5,922 bases of DNA from Lachnospiraceae bacterium UBA3826 (GTDB taxonomy: Bacteria > Bacillota > Clostridia > Lachnospirales > Lachnospiraceae). How positions within the stretch are numbered: position 1 is the first letter of the stretch; every line of letters begins with the position of its first letter. Below the pieces are notes generated by a model, which was given only the letters and a program-made list of their open reading frames with translations, ran no database searches and was not told the DNA's origin. Of the stretch, positions 1 through 5,922 are shown piece by piece. The position numbers and the translations under genes were made by a program. The DNA lies in assembly GCA_002393095.1 (NCBI GenBank), contig DGII01000126.1, forward strand, positions 1-5,922. Direction: 5' to 3'.

Positions 1-810
1 TGCTTCATCAAAGAAAAATACCATCTTAGGCTTCGGCAAATCACCGACTTCCGGAAGCGTTTCATATATTTCAGATAACATCCATAACAACAGAGTCGAA
101 TACATAGTAGGATTATGAATCAATTTCTGACAATCTAATACTTGTATAACACCTTTCCCAGTTGCATTATCCACATTAAACCAATCATTTCTTATATCTA
201 CCGCAGGCTCTCCAAAAAAAAGAGTTCCTCCCTCACTTTCCAAAGAAATAATTGAACGCATAATTGTATTTAGGGATGCCTTAGCTAAATTACCATATAA
301 CGGTGAAAAAAGACTTGCATATTCCTCAACATGAGCAATCATCGACCTAAGATCCTTTGTATCTATAAGCAACAGAGGATCACCTTGTTCCAATTCACCA
401 TCTTCACCGATATACATTCCGTCGTCAGCGATCTTGAAGATTATGGTAAGGATGTCTGACTGGGTCTGATTAAGCCCTAAAATCCTTGCAAGGAGCATGG
501 GACCCATCTCTGATATCGTAGTACGCAGAGGCATTCCCTTTTCCCCATATACATCCCAGAAGTTGGACGGATGTGTACATGCCCCTTGTGTCTCGCCCGC
601 AACGGCGATACCTGAGAGATCTCCCTTAACATCCGCTATGAATACCGGCACTCCCGCATCGGAAAAAGATTCCGCAACTGTCTTAACGGTAGTCGTCTTA
701 CCTGTTCCCGTTGCCCCGGCGATCATTCCGTGACGATTGGCCATCTTGGGGATTATGCTAATCTCCTTATCACCCGCATTTCCAAAATAGATCAGATCAT
801 TCTTATACAT
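1..810 (-). CDS. HerA-like DUF853 family ATPase, C-terminal part beyond the window
   Basis: The 270 codons present read from an ATG at 810 to the left edge without a stop, so the C-terminal part (family members such as E. coli YjgR are about 500 residues) is missing. A typical site AAGGAG (818-823) sits 7 bases before the ATG. Visible motifs are the family opening PKMANRHGMIAGATGTGKTT with Walker A at residues 32-40 (K38, T39), the DVKGDL motif at 60-65, EMGPMLLARILGLNQTQSDI around 101-120, FFGEP at 198-202, and Walker B MVFFFDEA at 263-270 with D268 and E269. The family is annotated as HerA/VirB4-type P-loop NTPases, probably hexameric and cytosolic; the substrate is not established. It follows the cyclase gene by 14 bases and is probably translated from the same mRNA. 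Two oddities: the loop after residue 70 looks about 17 residues shorter than usual, and residues 131-145 form an extra acidic loop where the GC content drops sharply. The family call is firm; the role is not. Confidence 0.93.
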   Translation of the reverse strand, partial: MYKNDLIYFGNAGDKEISIIPKMANRHGMIAGATGTGKTTTVKTVAESFSDAGVPVFIADVKGDLSGIAVAGETQGACTHPSNFWDVYGEKGMPLRTTISEMGPMLLARILGLNQTQSDILTIIFKIADDGMYIGEDGELEQGDPLLLIDTKDLRSMIAHVEEYASLFSPLYGNLAKASLNTIMRSIISLESEGGTLFFGEPAVDIRNDWFNVDNATGKGVIQVLDCQKLIHNPTMYSTLLLWMLSEIYETLPEVGDLPKPKMVFFFDEA

Positions 811-817
811 TGCATAT

Positions 818-823
818 CTCCTT
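818..823 (-). promoter_or_regulatory. Ribosome binding site of the DUF853 ATPase gene
   Basis: AAGGAG on the minus strand begins one base after the stop codon of the upstream cyclase gene and lies 7 bases before the ATG at 810. It fixes the start of the ATPase gene. With only 14 bases between the genes there is no room for a separate promoter of usual form, so the site supports co-transcription. Confidence 0.85.
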
Positions 824-824
824 C

Positions 825-3206
825 TTATTCATTCTCTTTCCTTACGGAAGGTCTTCTCCTTGCTTTATCTAAGTACATAACTTCATCCGCCTGCTTTATC
901 ACCTCATCCATTACCACATCCTCGGTACATATAAAGCTCTTATGTCCCATTGAGCACTCTATGTAGTAAGGCTTACCGGATGTCTTGTTGATCCGCTTAA
1001 GTGCCTCCTTGACATTGATCGTGAGATTCTTAGCCTCATCCTCATCACAGGGCACCATGGCTATAAACTCGTCTCCGCCGATCCTTCCGAGACACCCTCT
1101 GTCCCCAAGTATCTCCTGCGTCACATTGGCTATTGTCTTGATGGCATAATCACCTGCATTGTGGCCGAACTCATCATTGATCTGCTTAAGATGATCCAGA
1201 TCGCAGAAGAATAGCTGCGCCTCCCTGCCTTCATGCTTACGGTTAAGCTCAAGCACCTTCTCCATGAAGCCTCGTCTGTTGCTCACTCCCGTCATGGGAT
1301 CGGAGCTGCTTACGGTACTTAATATCTTATTCTGATCCTTAACCTGACGCAGTGTCCGCTTAAGCTCCTTCTTAGCCTCGTCCTCCTTTTCCGTAAGGCG
1401 CATTATGGACAGGCCGTTGCTTAGCTGCATGCTCACTCCGTGCATACCTGATAACTGCTCCGGCGTGATCTCGGCCACTAGCAGTCCGTATTGCTCATTT
1501 TCGGAGAACAACAGGAAGCACATATACATATGACCGCTTTCCTCCGGATAAAACCTTGTGAATCCCGCCGCCTTGGTGACAGCCTCCCTGTCCTTCTTGC
1601 TCTTGCCGTATATAGTTATCTCTTCACCCTTACTTGATGCAACCAGTCTCAGCTCATCCGGACATCTGGATTCCTCACCCTTATTATGGAGGATCGGCCT
1701 TGTATTGATGAGAAGATATGCGCTCTTTGCTCCCTGAGCTATGACCTGCTGAAGCGCTATGCGCATGAACGCCTCCTCATCTCTGACTCTTTCCTTAAGT
1801 CTCTGAATCACCTGAGCCGCATTCCAGTAGCTCTTCTCATTATTATCCTTCTCTATAAGAGAGGTCTGTATAAGCATGGCTTCTATATGCTCATGTGTCC
1901 TCTGCATTATGCGGCTGAATATGAATATCTTATCGTAATTCTTCTCATTCTCTATGAGATTGGTCATCAGCCTGTGGAAATACTTGGAGAACTCGCTCCA
2001 ATTAACATCATCCCTTACGGAGAAATCCAGTCTCGTGCGTAGCATTGCTCTGAAACTGGCTCTCATCTCCCTCTCATCCGCCTCGCTCACGACCGTATCC
2101 ACTATCTGATTGAGTATGTATATAAGCTCAATGAAGAATTCCTCCATTGTCGTCCTTGATGCAGGAGAAAACCTGTAATCCATGGAATCCCTTGCCACGA
2201 CCTCAGCCGTCCTTCTTATATACTCGGGCTCTCTGTGATGCATAAGACCGTCGATAAGAGCGAACGACCCTTCCGAGGCATCAGACCCGTTATAATCACA
2301 TCCGCAGGAGCCTCTTATGATAAGCGGAACATCCATACGATGAAGCTTCTTATCCTCCTCAGATATCCCCCGAACGGCAAGCTCAAGAGCCATCCTTCCC
2401 ATGGTAAAACCGTCCTGTCTGACTGTTGTAAGGGGAGGATTGAGTGTCGCTGCTATCTCCACATCATCGAATCCTACTATTGATATATCTCTTCCTATGA
2501 CCAGCCCCCTCTTCTTGCATACCCTGTATGCACATATGGCCATCTCATCATTGGCACACGCAATCGCATCCGCATCCGGATTCTTGTCGAATAATTCCTC
2601 CACAAGATAATCAACATTCGACGAATAATCACCATATACGAACATATCGGCTGTTACATCCAGGCCGTTGCTGCGCATGGCATCGTAGTACCCTCTCATC
2701 CTCTCGGATGCATCGGTATTCATCTTGGGACCGCCTAAGAATACTATCTTCTTCCGGTCATGTACCTCTATCAGATGACTGACGGCACTGTACATCCCTT
2801 TATAATTGTCGGCGATAAGATAACAGTAATTCTCATGCTCGTTATACTCCTGCAATACAACAAGAGGGATATCGCCGAATCTCTTGAAGAAGACGCTCTT
2901 CTCCTCGCGGCTTAAGAACATCATAAGTGTTCCGTATGTGATGATAATGGCATCAAGTCCTGCTATATTGGCATAGTCATAGAGGGAATTGTACTGGTAG
3001 TTATATGAAGAAAAGTCAAGATTATTATCATTCCTCTCTTCGTCATTGTTCCAGTAATCATAGATGGAGCCCTGAGCTCCCGGAAGTATAGTGAGATTAA
3101 CATTGTACTGTGATGAACTCACAGTAAGTCCACGCAGAACCTCCATCGGGTGCTTCGTGAACACATTACCCATAAGTACGCCTATCTGTAATACTCCGTC
3201 TTTCAT
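825..3206 (-). CDS. LacI-type sensor domain fused to GGDEF diguanylate cyclase
   Basis: This 793-residue protein is predicted to make cyclic di-GMP from two GTP under control of a small ligand. Residues 6-300 form a LacI/GalR-type periplasmic-binding-protein fold with no N-terminal helix-turn-helix: the protein opens directly at the first beta strand (IGVLMGNVF). The ligand-contact positions of LacI are kept: R169 (like R197), N219-D220 in CANDEMA (like N246) and D247-D248 in GFDD (like D274), followed by PPLTTVRQD at 257-265. Residues 310-480 are mostly helical, 480-605 are mixed alpha/beta and possibly GAF-like, and 605-632 are a charged linker helix of likely coiled-coil type. The GGDEF domain follows: DPMTGVSNRR at 636-645, metal Asp D669, GHNAGD at 681-686 and intact GGDEF at 710-714. 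The RxxD inhibitory site expected at 701-704 reads GDRG, so product inhibition by that site is not expected. No signal peptide or membrane segment is seen, so it should be cytosolic. A sugar or nucleoside ligand is likely from the fold but cannot be named. Confidence 0.95.
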   Translation of the reverse strand: MKDGVLQIGVLMGNVFTKHPMEVLRGLTVSSSQYNVNLTILPGAQGSIYDYWNNDEERNDNNLDFSSYNYQYNSLYDYANIAGLDAIIITYGTLMMFLSREEKSVFFKRFGDIPLVVLQEYNEHENYCYLIADNYKGMYSAVSHLIEVHDRKKIVFLGGPKMNTDASERMRGYYDAMRSNGLDVTADMFVYGDYSSNVDYLVEELFDKNPDADAIACANDEMAICAYRVCKKRGLVIGRDISIVGFDDVEIAATLNPPLTTVRQDGFTMGRMALELAVRGISEEDKKLHRMDVPLIIRGSCGCDYNGSDASEGSFALIDGLMHHREPEYIRRTAEVVARDSMDYRFSPASRTTMEEFFIELIYILNQIVDTVVSEADEREMRASFRAMLRTRLDFSVRDDVNWSEFSKYFHRLMTNLIENEKNYDKIFIFSRIMQRTHEHIEAMLIQTSLIEKDNNEKSYWNAAQVIQRLKERVRDEEAFMRIALQQVIAQGAKSAYLLINTRPILHNKGEESRCPDELRLVASSKGEEITIYGKSKKDREAVTKAAGFTRFYPEESGHMYMCFLLFSENEQYGLLVAEITPEQLSGMHGVSMQLSNGLSIMRLTEKEDEAKKELKRTLRQVKDQNKILSTVSSSDPMTGVSNRRGFMEKVLELNRKHEGREAQLFFCDLDHLKQINDEFGHNAGDYAIKTIANVTQEILGDRGCLGRIGGDEFIAMVPCDEDEAKNLTINVKEALKRINKTSGKPYYIECSMGHKSFICTEDVVMDEVIKQADEVMYLDKARRRPSVRKENE

Positions 3207-3208
3207 AA

Positions 3209-3225
3209 TCCCTTGGTAACCCCTT
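3209..3225 (-). promoter_or_regulatory. Two poorly spaced Shine-Dalgarno candidates for the cyclase gene
   Basis: Before the ATG at 3206 there are two purine-rich sites. AAGGG (3210-3214) is only 3 bases from the ATG and AAGGGG (3220-3225) is 13 bases away, so neither has the usual 5-9 base spacing seen for the other genes here. The ATG is still preferred because the first beta strand of the LacI fold starts just 6-7 residues later and no in-frame ATG, GTG or TTG was seen in the codons just upstream. Translation may be weak or controlled. Confidence 0.45.
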
Positions 3226-3232
3226 CTTTGCA

Positions 3233-3258
3233 GATAATCAAATCATGATTAAATAATC
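3233..3258. repeat. 26-base AT-rich imperfect palindrome, possible operator
   Basis: The palindrome occupies half of the 52-base gap between the unknown helical protein gene and the cyclase gene. Its two 13-base arms match at 10 positions, and the centre (3241-3250, AATCATGATT) is a perfect 10-base palindrome. A second inverted repeat, GATTA-AA-TAATC, overlaps it at 3247-3258. As an RNA hairpin it would be weak, being almost all A-U with a tight loop and no following U-tract, so a dimeric regulator site is the more plausible reading. It does not fit a Fur or PerR box well. AT-rich spacers produce such palindromes by chance, so the functional call is tentative. Confidence 0.4.
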
Positions 3259-3705
3259 TTAAAAGAATCCGAACAGCTTCTTCCTAAATCCCGCCATTAT
3301 CTCTTCATACGGTGCATAGGATATATTGCAGCCCAGAGTCTCATTCCACTTATCCTTAAGCACGGCTGCAAAGCTATCGCCCTTCTCACCGCTCTTAAGC
3401 AGGAACGGGAATATATAATATATCATCATGAAATTCAGGTCCATCAATGTGTTCGGGCTGACCTTATTCCTCTTACCGTACTCACTTAATATACTCGCTG
3501 CCATATCGCCTGCCGTCTCACTCATGGCCGCCTTAAGAGCCTCTTCATCCTCTTCTGGCATGGCATTAATGGCATCTGTTATGAGACCGCCGTATCTGTT
3601 GCGAAAAATCTCATAATTCTCCTCATAGTTAGCCTGCTTAAGCTTCTTAAGATATATGTCACGCTCCCTGAAAAGCTCGTAAATACTACTGTCAATCCTT
3701 ATCAT
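3259..3705 (-). CDS. Hypothetical protein, 148 residues, mainly helical
   Basis: I do not recognise this family. The ATG at 3705 is preceded at 5 bases by AAGGGA (3711-3716), and codon use matches the neighbours, so it is very probably a real gene. The protein is predicted to be largely alpha-helical: a charged N-terminal helix (residues 6-38, with FRERDIYLKKLKQ at 12-24), an acidic stretch EEDEE at 51-55, a long helix to about residue 80, a hydrophobic segment FMMIYYIFPFLL at 92-103, and a C-terminus ending KKLFGFF. No signal peptide, Cys-based metal site or helix-turn-helix is visible. The hydrophobic segment is short and begins after Asn-Phe, so a buried helix is more likely than a membrane span. 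It is the first gene after the predicted promoter at 3749-3777 and lies 52 bases before the cyclase gene. It could be a partner or accessory of that signalling protein, but this rests on position only. Confidence 0.8.
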   Translation of the reverse strand: MIRIDSSIYELFRERDIYLKKLKQANYEENYEIFRNRYGGLITDAINAMPEEDEEALKAAMSETAGDMAASILSEYGKRNKVSPNTLMDLNFMMIYYIFPFLLKSGEKGDSFAAVLKDKWNETLGCNISYAPYEEIMAGFRKKLFGFF

Positions 3706-3748
3706 ACTGTTCCCTTAAAAAAAATGAATGAACTGCTAAGTCTCTATA

Positions 3749-3777
3749 AGTATAACAGAAAAATGAGCCGGTGACTA
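3749..3777 (-). promoter_or_regulatory. Predicted sigma-A promoter for the three-gene leftward unit
   Basis: On the minus strand the -10 hexamer is TATACT (3754-3749, 5 of 6 to consensus). It is preceded by the extended -10 dinucleotide TG at 3757-3756 and, at a 17-base spacing, by TAGTCA (3777-3772, 4 of 6 to TTGACA). Transcription would begin near 3742, giving a leader of about 37 bases before the ATG at 3705. The -35 element and part of the spacer lie inside the terminator hairpin of the upstream iron operon. Confidence 0.6.
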
Positions 3778-3794
3778 CGATAATCACCGACTCA
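3759..3794 (-). terminator. Rho-independent terminator of the feo operon
   Basis: On the minus strand an 11-base stem (arms 3794-3784 and 3774-3764, core CGGTGA/TCACCG, one G-T wobble) encloses a 9-base loop and is followed by TTTTT at 3763-3759. It begins 29 bases after the stop codon of the FeoB-associated gene. The opposite strand has no U-tract after the hairpin, so it should work for leftward transcripts only. Confidence 0.85.
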
Positions 3795-3823
3795 CTTAAT
3801 ATTACATATGTCCTATCTTATTC

Positions 3824-3997
3824 TTAAGCATTGCCGTTATGACACTTGCCGGCCATACCGCATGCGCTGCAGCTTCCACCGCAGGATGAGCAGCCCTTTT
3901 TTCTGCCTGCTATAAGACTCTTAACGCAGAAGAATACTATAACAAGTATCACAAGTCCCGTGATTATACTGCCAATATTGCTTATTATCCACGTCAT
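3824..3997 (-). CDS. FeoB-associated Cys-rich membrane protein, 57 residues
   Basis: This short gene encodes one membrane helix (about residues 4-28, rich in Ile, Val and Leu) followed by a basic GRKK stop-transfer signal at 31-34 and a Cys-rich tail. The tail has C36, C39, C43, C46 and C52 in a CxxC-x3-CxxC-x5-C pattern; C24 lies inside the helix. Length, layout and position directly after feoB match the FeoB_associated family (Pfam PF12669). These proteins are found with FeoB in Firmicutes and are thought to help ferrous-iron transport, possibly by handling iron or by replacing FeoC, but the mechanism is not settled. By the positive-inside rule the Cys tail should be cytoplasmic. The start is fixed by AAGGAGG (4006-4012) at 8 bases; an ATG overlapping that site reads ATG-AGT-TAA and stops at once. 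It lies 65 bases after feoB and before the terminator, so it is the last gene of that operon. Confidence 0.93.
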   Translation of the reverse strand: MTWIISNIGSIITGLVILVIVFFCVKSLIAGRKKGCSSCGGSCSACGMAGKCHNGNA

Positions 3998-4005
3998 TAA
4001 CTCAT

Positions 4006-4012
4006 CCTCCTT
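4006..4012 (-). promoter_or_regulatory. Strong ribosome binding site of the FeoB-associated gene
   Basis: AAGGAGG on the minus strand lies 8 bases before the ATG at 3997. It is the best Shine-Dalgarno match in the window and settles the start of a gene short enough to be missed. The rest of the 65-base gap after feoB shows only short inverted repeats and no convincing promoter. Confidence 0.85.
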
Positions 4013-4062
4013 TATAGTGCATCAGTCAGCACATCCTTTAATCTGATGATAACACATTTTCC

Positions 4063-5922
4063 TTATGCATTGTAGCTTGTAACCGTATCGGCCTGCTCCT
4101 TGGAAGGACGGAAAAGCATATATAAGGCGAATACTATGATCGCAATCGCTACTATTACACCGAATACGTTGCCTTCACCCGCAAAAAGCGAACCAAGCTG
4201 GTTGACTACAAGCGCCGCGAGATAAGCGAATCCACACTGATATCCGATGGCGAACCATGTCCACTTGGCAGAGTTCATCTCTCTCTTGATAGCACCGATA
4301 GCTGCGAAGCAGGGTGCGCATAAGAGGTTGAATACTAAGAATGACATACCCTGTGCGGATGTGAAAGCCGCTCCAAGCGCATCATATACATTGCCTGCCG
4401 CACCATAGAGAATGCCCATCGTTCCGACGATATTCTCCTTGGCAACAAGTCCCGTGATTGATGCCACTGTTGCCTGCCAGTTGCCCCATCCCAAGGGAAT
4501 GAATATCCACGCAATGAGATTACCAATAGAAGCAAGGATCGACATATCTATCTCATCCTCTTCAAGCATCCTGAAGCCCTCCGGTGTATTGCCGAAGAAT
4601 GAGAGGAACCATATTACAATGGTAGATAAGAGTATGATGGTACCGGCCTTCTTAATGAATGACCAACCTCTCTCCCACATGCTCCTTAACACATTCTTAA
4701 GCGTAGGCATATGATATGCGGGCAACTCCATAACAAAGGGTGCCGGCTCTCCGTAGAATCTTTTGGTCTTCTTAAGTATTATACCTGATATGATGATCGC
4801 TGAGATACCTATGAAGTAGGCGCTCGTTGCTACCCATGCCGAACCGTCGAATATCGCTCCGGCTACCATTGCTATGAACGGAACCTTGGCGCCACAGGGT
4901 ATAAAGGTCGTAGTCATGATGGTCATACGGCGGTCACGCTCATTCTCAATGGTACGTGATGCCATGACACCGGGTATACCGCAGCCTGTACCTACAAGCA
5001 TGGGTATGAATGACTTACCTGACAAACCGAAGCGTCTGAATATACGATCCAGCACGAATGCGATACGGGTCATATATCCGCATGCCTCTATAAATGCCAG
5101 AAGGAAGAAAAGTACAAGCATCTGAGGTACGAAGCCAAGTACGGCACCCACGCCGGCTACTATACCATCAAGGATAAGTCCCTTAAGCCAGTCTGCACAG
5201 CCTATGGCATCGAGTCCGCTCTCTATGATGACGGGAACACCCGGAACCCATACTCCATAGCTCGCAGGATCAGGCTCTTCACCTTCGAATTTCTCAAAGC
5301 TTGCTACAGCTTCCGCAAGCTCTTCGCCCGTATAGGTTACAGTCTCCGTAGCCAGAGTCTCCTCATCTTCAAGCTCATAATCAGCGGTTGCATCGGCAGC
5401 AATACCCGCTGCGGAAGACTTGATCGCATCAACGTCGATGTTCTCAGCGTCAAGTCCGACAAATGCGTCTATAACATTGGCTGCTTCGCCGTATTCCTCT
5501 GCGTCCTCCTCGTATGCGGATGTTCCTATACCAAAGAGATGCCAGCCGTCTCCGAAGAGTCCGTCATTGGCCCAATCCGTTGCTGATGCTCCGACAGTGA
5601 CCATTGCTATGTAATATACAAGGAACATTACTACGGCGAATATCGGAAGTCCGAGCCATCTGTTGGTTACTATCTTATCGATCTTATCCGAAGTCGTAAG
5701 CTCACCTGCCGCCTTCTTCTTATATGATCCCTTAAGTATCTCTGCTATATATACATATCTCTCATTGGTTATGATACTCTCGGCATCATCATCAAGCTCC
5801 TTCTCGGCCGCCTTGATATCCTGCTCCACATGATCGAGTGTATCCTTGGAGATATTAAGCTTCTCAAGTACCTTCTCATCTCTTTCAAATACCTTGATGG
5901 CATACCAGCGCTGCTGTTCTTC
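4063..5922 (-). CDS. feoB: FeoB ferrous iron transporter, N-terminal G domain beyond the window
   Basis: The reading frame is open to the right edge, giving 619 residues in the window (residue 1 at base 5922). FeoB carries Fe2+ across the cytoplasmic membrane and has an N-terminal GTPase domain, which lies outside. Residues 1-70 are the helical GDI-like linker after the G domain (RWYAIKVFERDEKVLEKL at 5-22). Membrane helix 1 is at about 91-111. Gate domain 1 has GLSGKSFIPMLVGTGC ending at C314, RTIENERDR near 323-331 and C343. The middle motif is APFVMELPAYHMP at 394-406. Gate domain 2 has WGNWQATV around 479-486, VAKENIVG at 493-500, and C535 and C538 in LLCAPC. The last helix is about 586-604. 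The Cys positions typical of the transport path are kept, though GTGCGIPGVMAS departs from the common GFGCNVP form. A strongly acidic insert fills residues 137-218. The downstream FeoB-associated protein supports the assignment; feoA, if present, must be upstream. The frame ends at TAA 4065-4063. Confidence 0.97.
   Translation of the reverse strand, partial: EEQQRWYAIKVFERDEKVLEKLNISKDTLDHVEQDIKAAEKELDDDAESIITNERYVYIAEILKGSYKKKAAGELTTSDKIDKIVTNRWLGLPIFAVVMFLVYYIAMVTVGASATDWANDGLFGDGWHLFGIGTSAYEEDAEEYGEAANVIDAFVGLDAENIDVDAIKSSAAGIAADATADYELEDEETLATETVTYTGEELAEAVASFEKFEGEEPDPASYGVWVPGVPVIIESGLDAIGCADWLKGLILDGIVAGVGAVLGFVPQMLVLFFLLAFIEACGYMTRIAFVLDRIFRRFGLSGKSFIPMLVGTGCGIPGVMASRTIENERDRRMTIMTTTFIPCGAKVPFIAMVAGAIFDGSAWVATSAYFIGISAIIISGIILKKTKRFYGEPAPFVMELPAYHMPTLKNVLRSMWERGWSFIKKAGTIILLSTIVIWFLSFFGNTPEGFRMLEEDEIDMSILASIGNLIAWIFIPLGWGNWQATVASITGLVAKENIVGTMGILYGAAGNVYDALGAAFTSAQGMSFLVFNLLCAPCFAAIGAIKREMNSAKWTWFAIGYQCGFAYLAALVVNQLGSLFAGEGNVFGVIVAIAIIVFALYMLFRPSKEQADTVTSYNA

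Noticed and set aside
497..966. Plus-strand open frames opposite the ATPase and cyclase genes (497-733 and 730-966)
   Set aside because: They lie antisense to well-supported genes, show no protein family features, and are explained by the codon pattern of the opposite strand. The same holds for the other plus-strand frames in the window.
3233..3258. The palindrome as a Fur or PerR box, suggested by the nearby iron genes
   Set aside because: Only the first six bases fit the 19-base Fur consensus, and the 7-1-7 form matches poorly. It is also downstream of the iron operon, not at its promoter.
3717..3724. Run of eight T on the minus strand just before the unknown gene, as a possible terminator or slippery leader
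   Set aside because: No stable hairpin precedes it within the short leader, and it sits directly next to the ribosome binding site. It is more likely an AT-rich translation enhancer or chance.
3846..4046. A plus-strand frame of 66 codons opposite the FeoB-associated gene
   Set aside because: The minus strand has a strong ribosome binding site, a membrane helix and the Cys pattern of a known family; the plus frame is its shadow.
4020..4048. Inverted repeat CATCAG...CTGATG in the gap between feoB and the FeoB-associated gene
   Set aside because: The arms are only six bases with a 17-base loop and no U-tract, so a terminator or riboswitch cannot be supported.
4335..4535. A second minus-strand frame of 66 codons inside feoB
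   Set aside because: It is fully inside the conserved gate domain 2 of feoB in another frame and has no recognisable product.
4063..5829. A GTG start for feoB at 5829
   Set aside because: The frame stays open for another 31 codons to the window edge and encodes the FeoB linker sequence (RWYAIKVFERDE). The GTG is an internal Val codon, so the gene is cut by the window, not short.

Overview
The window is one minus-strand gene block from what looks like a Clostridia bacterium, most likely in or near Lachnospiraceae. The evidence is a Clostridia-style FeoB paired with a small Cys-rich FeoB-associated protein, a LacI-sensor/GGDEF fusion, Gram-positive-strength Shine-Dalgarno sites, a mid-40s percent GC content, and codon use rich in CTT, ATA and AAG. 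This assignment is inferred from protein style, not from any search. All five genes read right to left, and no plus-strand gene is supportable. No RNA gene, CRISPR array, insertion sequence or att site was seen.

Right part (5922 to about 3759): the end of a ferrous-iron uptake operon. It holds feoB, whose N-terminal G domain lies beyond the right edge, then a 57-residue FeoB-associated Cys-rich membrane protein (3997-3824) behind a near-perfect ribosome binding site. A hairpin with a U-tract (3794-3759) closes the operon.

Left part (about 3777 to 1): a second transcription unit whose predicted promoter (extended -10, with its -35 inside the feo terminator hairpin) reads leftwards. It contains a 148-residue helical protein of unknown function, a 52-base gap with a 26-base imperfect palindrome, a 793-residue predicted cytosolic diguanylate cyclase, and 14 bases later a HerA-like DUF853 ATPase cut by the left edge. 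The cyclase has a ligand-binding LacI-type sensor domain in place of a DNA-binding regulator. The close spacing suggests co-transcription, but a functional link between the unknown protein, c-di-GMP signalling and the ATPase is inference.

Most notable points: the LacI-sensor GGDEF protein with an intact active site but no inhibitory I-site; an abrupt drop in GC content inside the ATPase gene, which coincides with an extra loop; a very acidic extracytoplasmic insert in FeoB; and the exclusive use of CTT-AAG for all 13 Leu-Lys pairs, giving many CTTAAG hexamers. No clearly new multi-gene system is evident.
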